Below, in pieces: positions 7,806-15,938 of a stretch of 64,000 bases of DNA. Both the position numbers and the translations under genes were made by a program. The DNA comes from Parapedobacter pyrenivorans (lineage in GTDB: Bacteria; Bacteroidota; Bacteroidia; Sphingobacteriales; Sphingobacteriaceae): NCBI RefSeq assembly GCF_014636865.1, contig NZ_BMER01000001.1, forward strand, positions 608,718 through 672,717, in the 5' to 3' direction. Numbering within the stretch: position 1 is the first letter of the stretch; each line of letters starts with the position of its first letter. The notes under the pieces are model-generated. The model ran no database searches. It saw nothing but the letters and a program-made list of their open reading frames with translations, and was not told the DNA's origin.

Positions 7806-9470
7806 ATGAGCGTAAAATATGTAATCGGTGTAGATTTCGGAACGGATTCGGTTCGCTCGGTATTGGTAAGTACCGAAACCGGAGAAGCGGCTGCCACGGC
7901 CGTATTCGACTATCCACGCTGGAAAAACGGGTTGTATTGCAAGGCAACTCAAAACCAATTCAGGCAGCACCCCTTGGATTATATCGAGGGGCTGGAATAC
8001 ACGATACGTGCTTGTGTTGAGCAAGCGGGTCCTGCCATTGCTGCACGTGTGGTAGGTATATCCGTAGACACGACGGGCTCTACTCCTGTAGCCGTCGACA
8101 AGCGGGGAACACCGCTCGCGCTGCTTCCCGAATTTTCCGACAATCCAAATGCGATGTTCGTGTTATGGAAAGACCATACCTCGGTAAAGGAGGCAGCCGA
8201 AATCAATACCCACGCTAAAAAATTTGCAACAGACTACCTCCAATATGTTGGTGGCATTTATTCGTCGGAATGGTTCTGGGCCAAGCTGCTCCACGTTTTC
8301 AGGCAGGATGAACAGGTCAATCAAGCCACGCATTCGTGGGTGGAGCACTGCGACTGGATTCCTTTCTTGCTATGCGGCGGAGACCAAGCCGCCGACATCA
8401 AACGGGGTGTCTGTTCAGCAGGGCATAAGTCATTGTGGGCAGCCGAATTTGGTGGATTCCCACCGAATGATTTTTTCGCCACGTTGGATCCATTATTGGA
8501 TGGTTTTACTGCAAAATTACCGCAAGAGACGTTTACCGCCGACCAAGCTGCGGGTACATTGAGTGCCGAGTGGGCCGCAAAACTGGGACTCCATACGGAT
8601 GTTGTTATCGGCATTGGCGCATTTGACTGCCACATGGGGGCTGTAGGTGGACAGATTGAACCGTACTACCTCAGCAAAATCATCGGTACGTCTACGTGCG
8701 ATATCCTCGTTGCACCCAAGCATGAAATGGAAGGCAAGCTGGTGCACGGTATCTGTGGACAGGTAGACGGCTCTGTCATCCCCGGCATGATCGGCCTGGA
8801 AGCGGGACAGTCGGCTTTCGGCGACGTATACGCTTGGTTCAAAAACCTGTTGGCATGGCCATTGAAAACGTTAGCGGAGGCAGGCCAACATGCGATCATG
8901 CAACAAGTCGAAGATCAACTGCTACACGAACTCAGCAAGCAGGCGATGCAGCTTCCGGTCACCGAAGATATCGAACTTGCTGTCGATTGGCTCAACGGAA
9001 GGCGTACACCTGATGCTAACCAGTTGCTCAAAGGAGCTATTGTGGGGCTTACGTTGGCTTCCGATGCACCCCGGATATTCCGGGCGTTGGTCGAGGCTAC
9101 GGCTTTCGGGGCCAAGAAAATCGTTGATCGTTTTATCGAACAAGGCATTCCCGTGAAAGGCCTGATCGCGCTTGGTGGAATACCTCGCAAGTCGCCATTC
9201 GTCATGCAGTTGATGGCTGATGTCATTGGCATGCCCATCAAGGTACATCGGTCAGAACAAACCTGTGCCATCGGCGCAGCCATGTTTGCAGCGACCGCGG
9301 CGGGCGTATTCACTGATGTAGCAGAAGCTATGCAGCAAATGGGCCAAGGGTTTGATCGGGAATATCGTCCCAATCCCCAACATACCATCCAATATGCTAA
9401 GCGATATGCGCGGTATACCCGTGTGGGGAATTTTATTGAAGAACAGATCACGAATCAGTCACATGAGTAG
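7806..9470 (+). CDS. araB: ribulokinase (FGGY family carbohydrate kinase)
   Basis: A 554-aa protein of the FGGY kinase family, close to the usual length of ribulokinases. The N-terminal ATPase lobe starts VIGVDFGTDSVRSVLV, and the C-terminal lobe holds the ALGGIPRKSPFVMQLMADV segment and the AIGAAMFAA region typical of ribulokinases. It phosphorylates L-ribulose to L-ribulose 5-phosphate in the cytoplasm, step two of L-arabinose catabolism. Its last 8 bp overlap the araD start, so the two are translationally coupled. The order araB-araD-araA continues downstream on the same strand. The long N-terminal insertions and the araDA context favour ribulokinase over xylulokinase. Confidence 0.95.
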   Translation: MSVKYVIGVDFGTDSVRSVLVSTETGEAAATAVFDYPRWKNGLYCKATQNQFRQHPLDYIEGLEYTIRACVEQAGPAIAARVVGISVDTTGSTPVAVDKRGTPLALLPEFSDNPNAMFVLWKDHTSVKEAAEINTHAKKFATDYLQYVGGIYSSEWFWAKLLHVFRQDEQVNQATHSWVEHCDWIPFLLCGGDQAADIKRGVCSAGHKSLWAAEFGGFPPNDFFATLDPLLDGFTAKLPQETFTADQAAGTLSAEWAAKLGLHTDVVIGIGAFDCHMGAVGGQIEPYYLSKIIGTSTCDILVAPKHEMEGKLVHGICGQVDGSVIPGMIGLEAGQSAFGDVYAWFKNLLAWPLKTLAEAGQHAIMQQVEDQLLHELSKQAMQLPVTEDIELAVDWLNGRRTPDANQLLKGAIVGLTLASDAPRIFRALVEATAFGAKKIVDRFIEQGIPVKGLIALGGIPRKSPFVMQLMADVIGMPIKVHRSEQTCAIGAAMFAATAAGVFTDVAEAMQQMGQGFDREYRPNPQHTIQYAKRYARYTRVGNFIEEQITNQSHE

Positions 9471-10167
9471 TCAATACGAAGAAATCAAGCAGGAAGCCTA
9501 TCGGCAGAACATGCAGTTGCCACAACTGGGATTGGTCTTGTTCACATTCGGGAATGCCAGTGTCGCCGACCATCGCCTGGGCGTCTTCGCGATCAAGCCA
9601 AGCGGTGTGGCTTACGTGGACCTAACCCCTGAGAAGATGGTTATTGTGGATTTTGACGGAAAGGGCGTGGAGGGCAACCTGCGCCCGTCATCGGATACCA
9701 AAACCCACGCCGTCTTGTATAAACACTGGCCGACCGTCGGGGGAATTGTTCATACACACTCCACGTATGCTACTGCATGGGCACAAAGTCTGCGCGATAT
9801 CCCCATCTATGGAACCACCCACGCCGACCATCTAACCATCGATATCCCATGTGCACCGCCCATGGCCGACGAAAAGATTTCAGGGAATTATGAATATGAA
9901 ACAGGATTCCAGATACTCAACCATTTTGAAGCGAATAATCTCAATCCTGAAGAAGTGGAAATGATATTGGTGGGCAACCATGCGCCTTTCACGTGGGGGA
10001 AAACTGGTGAAAAAGCAGTATATAATAGTGCCGTCCTGGAATATGTGGCAAAAATGGCAACACTGACTGAACAAATCAATCTAAAAGCGCCCCGGTTGAA
10101 AGATGCGCTCATCAAGAAACATTTCGAACGTAAGCATGGACCGGATTCATACTATGGGCAGTCGTAG
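9463..10167 (+). CDS. araD: L-ribulose-5-phosphate 4-epimerase
   Basis: A 234-aa class II aldolase-fold enzyme. Zinc ligands are visible as His97 and His99 in IVHTHSTYATAW and His173 in VGNHAPF. Asp78 lies in SSDTKTH, and all four are offset by two from the Escherichia coli AraD numbering. The enzyme converts L-ribulose 5-phosphate to D-xylulose 5-phosphate, which enters the pentose phosphate pathway. I chose the ATG at 9463, overlapping the end of araB by 8 bp, because the family N-terminus (YEEIKQEAYRQN) begins there. An in-frame ATG further upstream at 9352 would only read araB in another frame. Confidence 0.95.
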   Translation: MSSQYEEIKQEAYRQNMQLPQLGLVLFTFGNASVADHRLGVFAIKPSGVAYVDLTPEKMVIVDFDGKGVEGNLRPSSDTKTHAVLYKHWPTVGGIVHTHSTYATAWAQSLRDIPIYGTTHADHLTIDIPCAPPMADEKISGNYEYETGFQILNHFEANNLNPEEVEMILVGNHAPFTWGKTGEKAVYNSAVLEYVAKMATLTEQINLKAPRLKDALIKKHFERKHGPDSYYGQS

Positions 10168-10200
10168 TAGGGAGACAAAAGCCATTAGCCGAAAAGTAAA

Positions 10201-10268
10201 AACGAACAGCAAAAAACGGATAAACGAATCAGCAAATAATAGATAAGCGAATAGCAAACCACATGATA
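10201..10268 (+). repeat. three imperfect 22-23 bp tandem units between araD and araA
   Basis: Units at 10201-10222, 10223-10245 and 10246-10268 share ARCGAA-(T)-(C/A)AGCAAA followed by a variable A-rich part and GATA. The third unit contains the araA start codon (ATG at 10263). The gap between araD and araA is 95 bp, long for this operon. Unit boundaries are approximate. A role in translation or spacing of araA is possible but nothing shows it. Confidence 0.55.
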
Positions 10269-11762
10269 GACATTAGAAATTTAGAAGTATGGTTTCTTAC
10301 GGGAAGCCAACACCTTTACGGCGCAGAGACACTCAGACAAGCCGCAGCTCATGCCGAAGAAATTGTCAGACACCTTGACCAATCCGACCAGATTGCCGTA
10401 CGCGTGGTCTTCAAACCCATCGTCACGACGTCGGACGAAATCTACGCAACCATTGCAGAAGCCAATCATTCAACACATTGCATCGGGCTTATTACCTGGA
10501 TGCACACCTTCTCGCCGGCAAAAATGTGGATCAGGGGGCTGAACATCTTGCATAAACCCTTGCTGCACCTCCATACGCAGTATAATCGGGATATCCCGTG
10601 GGATACCATCGATATGGACTTCATGAACCTCAACCAAAGTGCCCATGGCGACCGTGAATTTGGCCATATCGTTTCCAAACTACGTATCAACCGTAAGGTG
10701 GTCACGGGGCATTGGAAAGATACGGACGTCATTGATCAGATCAATATCTGGAGCCGTGCAGCAGCAGCTTGGCACGACTGGCAGGGCGCACAGTTTGCTC
10801 GTTTCGGGGATAACATGCGCAATGTTGCCGTTACGGATGGTGATAAAGTAGACGCGGAGGCTAAGTTCGGTTTTTCGGTCAATACCTATGCGGTTGGCGA
10901 TTTGGTTGCGGTGGTCAACGGCGTCACTTCCGCACAAATCGATTCCCTCATCGACGAATACGAGCAGGCTTATACGCTGGCGCCAAATGTACGACATGAT
11001 GGGGCTCAGCGTCTGCACCTACGTGATGCTGCCCAAATCGAAATCGGGCTTCGTAAGTTTCTTGTAGATGGTGGATTTAAGGGCTTTTCCAACACCTTTG
11101 AAGACCTGCATGGCCTCAAACAATTACCGGGCATCGCTACCCAGCGGCTTATGCAATCGGGCTTCGGCTATGCGGGTGAAGGCGATTGGAAAACCGCTGT
11201 CCTGGTGCGTGCTGCCAAGGTAATGGCTGCAGGCATACCGGGTGGAAATGCCTTCATGGAAGACTACACGTATCATTTGGATCCAGCAAATGCATTGGTT
11301 CTTGGCGCGCATATGCTGGAGGTTGACCCTTCGCTAGCGAGCGGGAAACCGAACTTAGAAGTGCACCCGCTGGGAATAGGCGGCAAAGATGACCCAGCAC
11401 GGCTAGTCTTCGATGCTCCCGGAGGCTTTGCACTCAATGCGAGCCTTGTCGATATGGGCGATCGTTTCCGCTTGGTCGTCAACAACGTGAAAGCACACGA
11501 ACCCCAACATCAATTACCCAAACTTCCCGTGGCTCGCGTACTTTGGACTCCGTTACCTGACCTCAAGACAGGTTGTTCGGCATGGATTTATGCGGGCGGA
11601 GCACACCATACCGTCTACAGCCAAAACCTCACCATTCAACATTTCCAGGATTTCGCTACAATCGCCGGTATCGAATTACTCCATATCGGAAAAAATACTC
11701 ACCTTACTGATTTCTTGAAAGAAATCGACTGGAGCGAACGATACTTTGCTGGCAAATACTAA
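10263..11762 (+). CDS. araA: L-arabinose isomerase
   Basis: A 499-aa protein of the AraA family, of normal length. The metal ligands are conserved at the same numbers as in Escherichia coli for three of four: Glu306 in YAGEGDW, Glu333 in AFMEDYT and His350 in LGAHMLEV. The fourth falls at His448/449 in GGAHHTVYS. It isomerises L-arabinose to L-ribulose in the cytoplasm and feeds AraB. It is third in the araB-araD-araA block and is followed 23 bp later by the symporter gene. The only oddity is the tandem repeats just before its start. I see no truncation or frame break. Confidence 0.96.
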   Translation: MIDIRNLEVWFLTGSQHLYGAETLRQAAAHAEEIVRHLDQSDQIAVRVVFKPIVTTSDEIYATIAEANHSTHCIGLITWMHTFSPAKMWIRGLNILHKPLLHLHTQYNRDIPWDTIDMDFMNLNQSAHGDREFGHIVSKLRINRKVVTGHWKDTDVIDQINIWSRAAAAWHDWQGAQFARFGDNMRNVAVTDGDKVDAEAKFGFSVNTYAVGDLVAVVNGVTSAQIDSLIDEYEQAYTLAPNVRHDGAQRLHLRDAAQIEIGLRKFLVDGGFKGFSNTFEDLHGLKQLPGIATQRLMQSGFGYAGEGDWKTAVLVRAAKVMAAGIPGGNAFMEDYTYHLDPANALVLGAHMLEVDPSLASGKPNLEVHPLGIGGKDDPARLVFDAPGGFALNASLVDMGDRFRLVVNNVKAHEPQHQLPKLPVARVLWTPLPDLKTGCSAWIYAGGAHHTVYSQNLTIQHFQDFATIAGIELLHIGKNTHLTDFLKEIDWSERYFAGKY

Positions 11763-11785
11763 CCTCAATTAAATTATAAACCGTT

Positions 11786-13540
11786 ATGCAACTCCTTGAA
11801 ACACTCGATTGGGTCATCATAGGCCTTTACTTTCTGCTGGTGGTAGGCATCGCCGTTTGGTCGATGCGTAAGAAGAACGATTCGGCGCAGGACTATTTCC
11901 TTGCGGGCAAAAGTCTTGGATGGTTTGTCATCGGCGCATCCATCTTTGCATCCAACATTGGTTCTGAACACCTAGTTGGCCTAGCGGGCTCCGGGGCAAC
12001 CGATGGTGTAGCCATGGCACATTACGAACTCCATGCTTGGTGCTTGCTGATATTGGCTTGGGTGCTTGTCCCGTTCTATATGCGTTCGAAAGTGTTTACC
12101 ATGCCTGAGTTTTTAGAACGACGATTTTCTCCGCGTGCAAGGACGGTCCTCTCAGCTATTTCCTTGGTGGCTTATGTACTGACCAAACTCGCAGTAGGTG
12201 TATATGCTGGCGGAATGGTTTTTACCGGCTTACTCCCTGAGGTCAGTTTTCTGGGATTCGATAGCTTTTGGGTAGGATCCGTGCTGATTATTATCCTCAC
12301 GGGGCTGTATACCGTCGTTGGTGGAATGAAAGCGGTCGCCTATACCGAAGCATTTCAAACGGTAGTACTCATCATCGGCTCTGCATTGGTTACTATCCTC
12401 GGACTACAGGCCATGGGGGGATGGTCAGCGTTGCGGGAAACGGTAGGTGACGAAATGTTTAACCTATGGAAGCCGCTGGTTCCAGATGGCATCGAAGGCA
12501 CATGGAGTCCGGTAAAAGAAACCGACAAGATGGCCTGGTACTTCAATGATAATTATCCATGGATCGGCATGTTATTCTGTGCACCCATTATCGGACTGTG
12601 GTATTGGACGACAGACCAATACATTGTACAGCGGGTACTCGGCGCACCAAACGAAACCGAAGCCCGAAGAGGTTCTATTGCCGCAGCATTCTTTAAGCTT
12701 TTCCCTGTATTCATCTTCATAATTCCGGGAATCATTTGCTATGGGCTGGCTGCGAGCGGCAAGCTGCCAGTACTGACCGAACAACTCATCGGTGCAGATG
12801 GCAAAATCATCCGTGACCAAGCCCAGCAAGCATTCCCCTTGATGGTCGCACATGTCCTCCCGGTAGGTATCCGCGGTATTGTCGTAGCTGGTCTCCTGGC
12901 TGCATTGATGAGTTCGCTCGCGGGCGCTTTCAATGCTTCTTCTACCTTATTTACCATTGATTTCTATTCGAAGCTCCGGCCCAACGTGCCCCAAGAAAAA
13001 TTAGTATGGGTAGGCCGTACTGCTACCGTGGTCATGATTGTGATTGGCTTACTCTGGATTCCAGTCATACGTGGCGGAAAAGGGCTGTATGACTACTTAC
13101 AAGGCGTGCAAGCCTATCTGGCACCACCGATTGCGGTCGTCTTTTTTGCGGGCATCTTTCATAAGCGGTTAAACGCCCAAGGATGCTTGGCGGCGCTCTA
13201 TACGGGATTTTTCCTCGGGCTGCTGCGGCTGGTCATTGACACACCCGTGAAGTTATCGGATGGCTTTGCCTACGCCGAAGGTTCGTTTTTCTGGATTTTG
13301 AACAACATATTCTTCCAATATTACAGCTTGATCATTTTCTTGATCAGCTTAGCCGTGATGTTTGTCGTGAGCTACGCCACCGCTGCACCTTCATACGAAA
13401 AAATCGCAGGGTTAACCTTCGGCACCATAACCGACGAACATCGACGAGAAACCCGCGCGAGTTGGAACCAATGGGATGTTATTTCATCCATTGGTATCGT
13501 TGTGTTGATTATAGCGGCTTATGTATACTTTAGTGGTTAA
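11786..13540 (+). CDS. sodium:solute symporter (SGLT family), probable L-arabinose transporter
   Basis: A 584-aa inner-membrane protein of the sodium:solute symporter family with many hydrophobic helices. It starts LDWVIIGLYFLLVVGIAVWS and carries the family motif DYFLAGKSLGWFVIGASIFASNIGSEHLVGLAGSG (quoted in part: GSEHLVGLAGSGA). The segment YWTTDQYIVQRVLGA near 270-285 and the LMSSLAGAFNASSTLFT stretch are typical of the sugar-transporting SGLT branch. It is placed directly behind araA in the same operon, so it most likely imports L-arabinose with Na+ from the periplasm. Substrate is inferred from context; galactose or xylose are alternatives. The track of hydrophobic segments is continuous with no frame break. 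Confidence 0.88.
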   Translation: MQLLETLDWVIIGLYFLLVVGIAVWSMRKKNDSAQDYFLAGKSLGWFVIGASIFASNIGSEHLVGLAGSGATDGVAMAHYELHAWCLLILAWVLVPFYMRSKVFTMPEFLERRFSPRARTVLSAISLVAYVLTKLAVGVYAGGMVFTGLLPEVSFLGFDSFWVGSVLIIILTGLYTVVGGMKAVAYTEAFQTVVLIIGSALVTILGLQAMGGWSALRETVGDEMFNLWKPLVPDGIEGTWSPVKETDKMAWYFNDNYPWIGMLFCAPIIGLWYWTTDQYIVQRVLGAPNETEARRGSIAAAFFKLFPVFIFIIPGIICYGLAASGKLPVLTEQLIGADGKIIRDQAQQAFPLMVAHVLPVGIRGIVVAGLLAALMSSLAGAFNASSTLFTIDFYSKLRPNVPQEKLVWVGRTATVVMIVIGLLWIPVIRGGKGLYDYLQGVQAYLAPPIAVVFFAGIFHKRLNAQGCLAALYTGFFLGLLRLVIDTPVKLSDGFAYAEGSFFWILNNIFFQYYSLIIFLISLAVMFVVSYATAAPSYEKIAGLTFGTITDEHRRETRASWNQWDVISSIGIVVLIIAAYVYFSG

Positions 13541-13596
13541 CTGATTTGGTTTTTAAGCCGTTAACACTTACATTAGCTATCTAAAATAACCGGATT

Positions 13597-14580
13597 ATGA
13601 GTACCAATCGGCGAGCGTTTTTGAAGCAAGCGGCAGCCAGCGTGGCAGCAGCTTGTTTTGCACCATCGTTGTTTTCATGCACTCGGCAGACGACATCCAC
13701 CTCGGTATTAAAAGAAATCGGTCTCCAGCTTTTCACCTTGCGAGACCAGTTGGCTGATGACGTGGCCGCGACGCTCACGCGAGTGGCAGAAATCGGATAT
13801 GACCATGTGGAGACTTTCGGCGCAGCAGGCAACGAAGCGGGGAAAATGAGTTTTTGGGGATGGGAAACGGGGGCATTGCGCAATCAATTACGCCAAAATG
13901 GCCTGAAAAGTTATAGTGGACATTACTTGCTCGACGAGTTCCTAACGCGTGGGAATGGCAGCGAGGAACTGTTGAAAGCCTACATCGATACGGCCGCTGA
14001 GTTGGGGCAACGTTACCTCATTGCGCCCATCCCACCATTATTACTTATCGATAAACTTACTGCAGACGACTATCGTTTCATGGCCGAACAACTCAACAAG
14101 GGTGGTGAGTTGGCTGCTAAGGCTGGGCTAACGATCGGCTATCACAACCATTTTTGGGAGTTCCGTACATTAGCTGATGGCAGCATCGGTTTGGATATCC
14201 TTATCGAAAACACAGATAAACACCTCGTGGCATTTGAACTGGATCTGTTCTGGAGTGAAAAATCAGGAACAGACAGTTCCCTGTACTTCGAAAAGCACCC
14301 AAGCCGTTTCCCGCTCTGGCATATCAAAGACATGGATAAAGGAAACACCGCCACTGTCACGGGTACCGACTACGACGACAAACCCGTCATGGAAATCACC
14401 GAGGCGATCACGTATTCCGAAGTAGGATCCGGTAGTATCGACTTCAAGAAAATCATGATGGAGGCTAGCACAGCGGGATTGCAATATGCTTTCGTGGAAC
14501 AGGATTTTATCACCATTGATCCGTTTGAAAGCATTGCAAAAAGCTATGCGTACGTGACGAATGAATTGCTGAAAAAATAA
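13597..14580 (+). CDS. exported sugar isomerase/epimerase-like TIM-barrel protein
   Basis: A 327-aa protein of the AP-endonuclease-2/xylose-isomerase-like TIM-barrel superfamily. The N-terminus MSTNRRAFLKQAAAS has a twin-arginine motif, followed by a lipobox-like LFSC near residue 27, so it is probably an exported, possibly lipid-anchored protein. The barrel follows with conserved segments EIGLQLFTLRDQL, GYHNHFWEF (likely metal ligands) and HIKDMD. It is the last gene of the araBDA-symporter run, 56 bp behind the symporter. Relatives are annotated as sugar phosphate isomerases/epimerases, but an exported member cannot easily see phosphorylated sugars. Its substrate is unknown; an extracytoplasmic epimerase or isomerase acting on free arabinose-related sugar is only a guess. 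Confidence 0.8.
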   Translation: MSTNRRAFLKQAAASVAAACFAPSLFSCTRQTTSTSVLKEIGLQLFTLRDQLADDVAATLTRVAEIGYDHVETFGAAGNEAGKMSFWGWETGALRNQLRQNGLKSYSGHYLLDEFLTRGNGSEELLKAYIDTAAELGQRYLIAPIPPLLLIDKLTADDYRFMAEQLNKGGELAAKAGLTIGYHNHFWEFRTLADGSIGLDILIENTDKHLVAFELDLFWSEKSGTDSSLYFEKHPSRFPLWHIKDMDKGNTATVTGTDYDDKPVMEITEAITYSEVGSGSIDFKKIMMEASTAGLQYAFVEQDFITIDPFESIAKSYAYVTNELLKK

Positions 14581-14598
14581 GCGGTTTACAGCTTCCAG

Positions 14599-15750
14599 CT
14601 ACCTAAATCGGTACACCGTCCGTGTCTTATATTCACTGCCGGGATCCAATATGGTAGAAGGAAATTCCGGCTGATTTGGCGCATCCGGGAAATGCTGGGT
14701 CTCCAAACAAAATGCCGAACGATAATTATAGGTCTTGCCGCCCTTTGCGTGCTGCACATTGTCCATGAAGTTACCGCTGTAAAACTGCAGGCCCGGTTCT
14801 TCGGTGAGGATATCCATCACGATACCCGTTTTCGGGCTTTCCACGGTGGCCACGAGTTGCAAACCAGCATCTTTTTTCAGCACGAAATTGTGATCGTATC
14901 CCTTTCCGAGCAACAGCTGTGCATCTGCGGTGTCGATACGCGCACCAATAGCGGTGGGCTGGCGAAAGTCAAACGGCGTGTTTTCAACCTGTGCAATTTC
15001 ACCCGTAGGGATCAGGGTCTCGTCTACAGGCGTATAGCCATCTGCGCGAATGGTCAATAGATGGTCTAGTATCGTGCTGTCTCCCTCCCCGCTGAGGTTG
15101 AAATACGCATGATTGGTCAGGTTTACCACCGTTGCTTTATCCGTGGTGGCACGATAGGTAATATCCAATCCGTTATCCGACGTAAGCGTATACTTCACCG
15201 TTGCCTCCAGCTTTCCCGGATAACCCGCATCACCATCCGGTGACACGTATTGCAACGCTAAGCTGCTATCCGTCACGTGCTGCACTTCCCAGACTTTTCC
15301 AAAGAAACCGTTTGTACCCCCATGCAATGTATTCGGCCCGTCGTTCAGCTCCAATTGGTATTGTTGGCCTTCCAATTCAAATTGACCCTTGGCAATACGG
15401 TTGCCGTAACGGCCCACGACAGCGCCATAAAAACCTTCTCCGGGTTGCCGGTACGCCGCCAGGTCTTTGTAGCCAAGTACGACATCCACCAGGTTTCCGT
15501 TTTTGTCCGGCACATGCAAACTGATTACGCGGGCCCCGTAATTGGAGATAGCGGCTATCGCCGTACCGTTCGTCAGTGTATATAGTTTCACCGAATCCCC
15601 ATTAATGTCTGCCTCGAAATCAGCAGGCACTACGGTTAAGACCGACGAAGCGTTGGCATCGGATGATTGTTCTTGGGGTGCGTTACAAGCCGATACTCCG
15701 GCAATTGCCAAAATCACCGCTATCGACATGCTTATTTTGTTGTTCTCCAT
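14599..15750 (-). CDS. galM: aldose 1-epimerase (mutarotase), lipoprotein
   Basis: A 383-aa galactose-mutarotase family protein. The N-terminus has a lipoprotein signal with cysteine near residue 22 (AGVSACNAP), so it acts in the periplasm or on a membrane surface. Family landmarks are YGNRIAKGQF, LHGGTNGFFGKVW, the catalytic His in NLTNHAYFNLSG, and the C-terminal catalytic Glu in CLETQHFPDAPNQP. It interconverts alpha and beta anomers of aldoses released by the glycosidases and would speed uptake or isomerisation. It is convergent with the operon ending at 14580 (18-bp gap) and divergent from the gene starting at 15939. Related family members act on glucose, galactose, xylose and arabinose. 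Confidence 0.93.
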   Translation of the reverse strand: MENNKISMSIAVILAIAGVSACNAPQEQSSDANASSVLTVVPADFEADINGDSVKLYTLTNGTAIAAISNYGARVISLHVPDKNGNLVDVVLGYKDLAAYRQPGEGFYGAVVGRYGNRIAKGQFELEGQQYQLELNDGPNTLHGGTNGFFGKVWEVQHVTDSSLALQYVSPDGDAGYPGKLEATVKYTLTSDNGLDITYRATTDKATVVNLTNHAYFNLSGEGDSTILDHLLTIRADGYTPVDETLIPTGEIAQVENTPFDFRQPTAIGARIDTADAQLLLGKGYDHNFVLKKDAGLQLVATVESPKTGIVMDILTEEPGLQFYSGNFMDNVQHAKGGKTYNYRSAFCLETQHFPDAPNQPEFPSTILDPGSEYKTRTVYRFR

Positions 15751-15938
15751 GCTAAACCAGGTTTAATCAAAAATGTTAACTTAGCAAAGGTAACAGGAAA
15801 ATTGAAATATAAAACGGTCACTTAGAAAATTTCGGGAACCGTATTAGTGCGCATCAATATCCAAGTAAAATCAGCTAAAATTTGGCCATCGACTTAAAAA
15901 CGTCTTATTTACATTTGTTAATCAAAAATAACCATACC
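15751..15938. promoter_or_regulatory. divergent control region of the mutarotase and the DUF5695 gene, with weak operator site F
   Basis: This 188-bp A+T-rich gap separates two divergent genes. On the plus strand AAAAACGT-CTTATTT-ACATTTGT at 15896-15918 resembles TTAAATGT-N7-ACATTTAA at 5 of 8 and 6 of 8 positions, a weak match. It overlaps TACATTTG at 15910-15917, a perfect Bacteroidota -7 box, although no TTG stands 19-21 bp upstream; the nearest, TTTG at 15881, is 25 bp away. Regulation by AraR here is speculative. Confidence 0.35.

Noticed and set aside
9352-9462. Longer araD starting inside araB
   Set aside because: The extra 37 residues only read araB in another frame; AraD homology starts at 9463.
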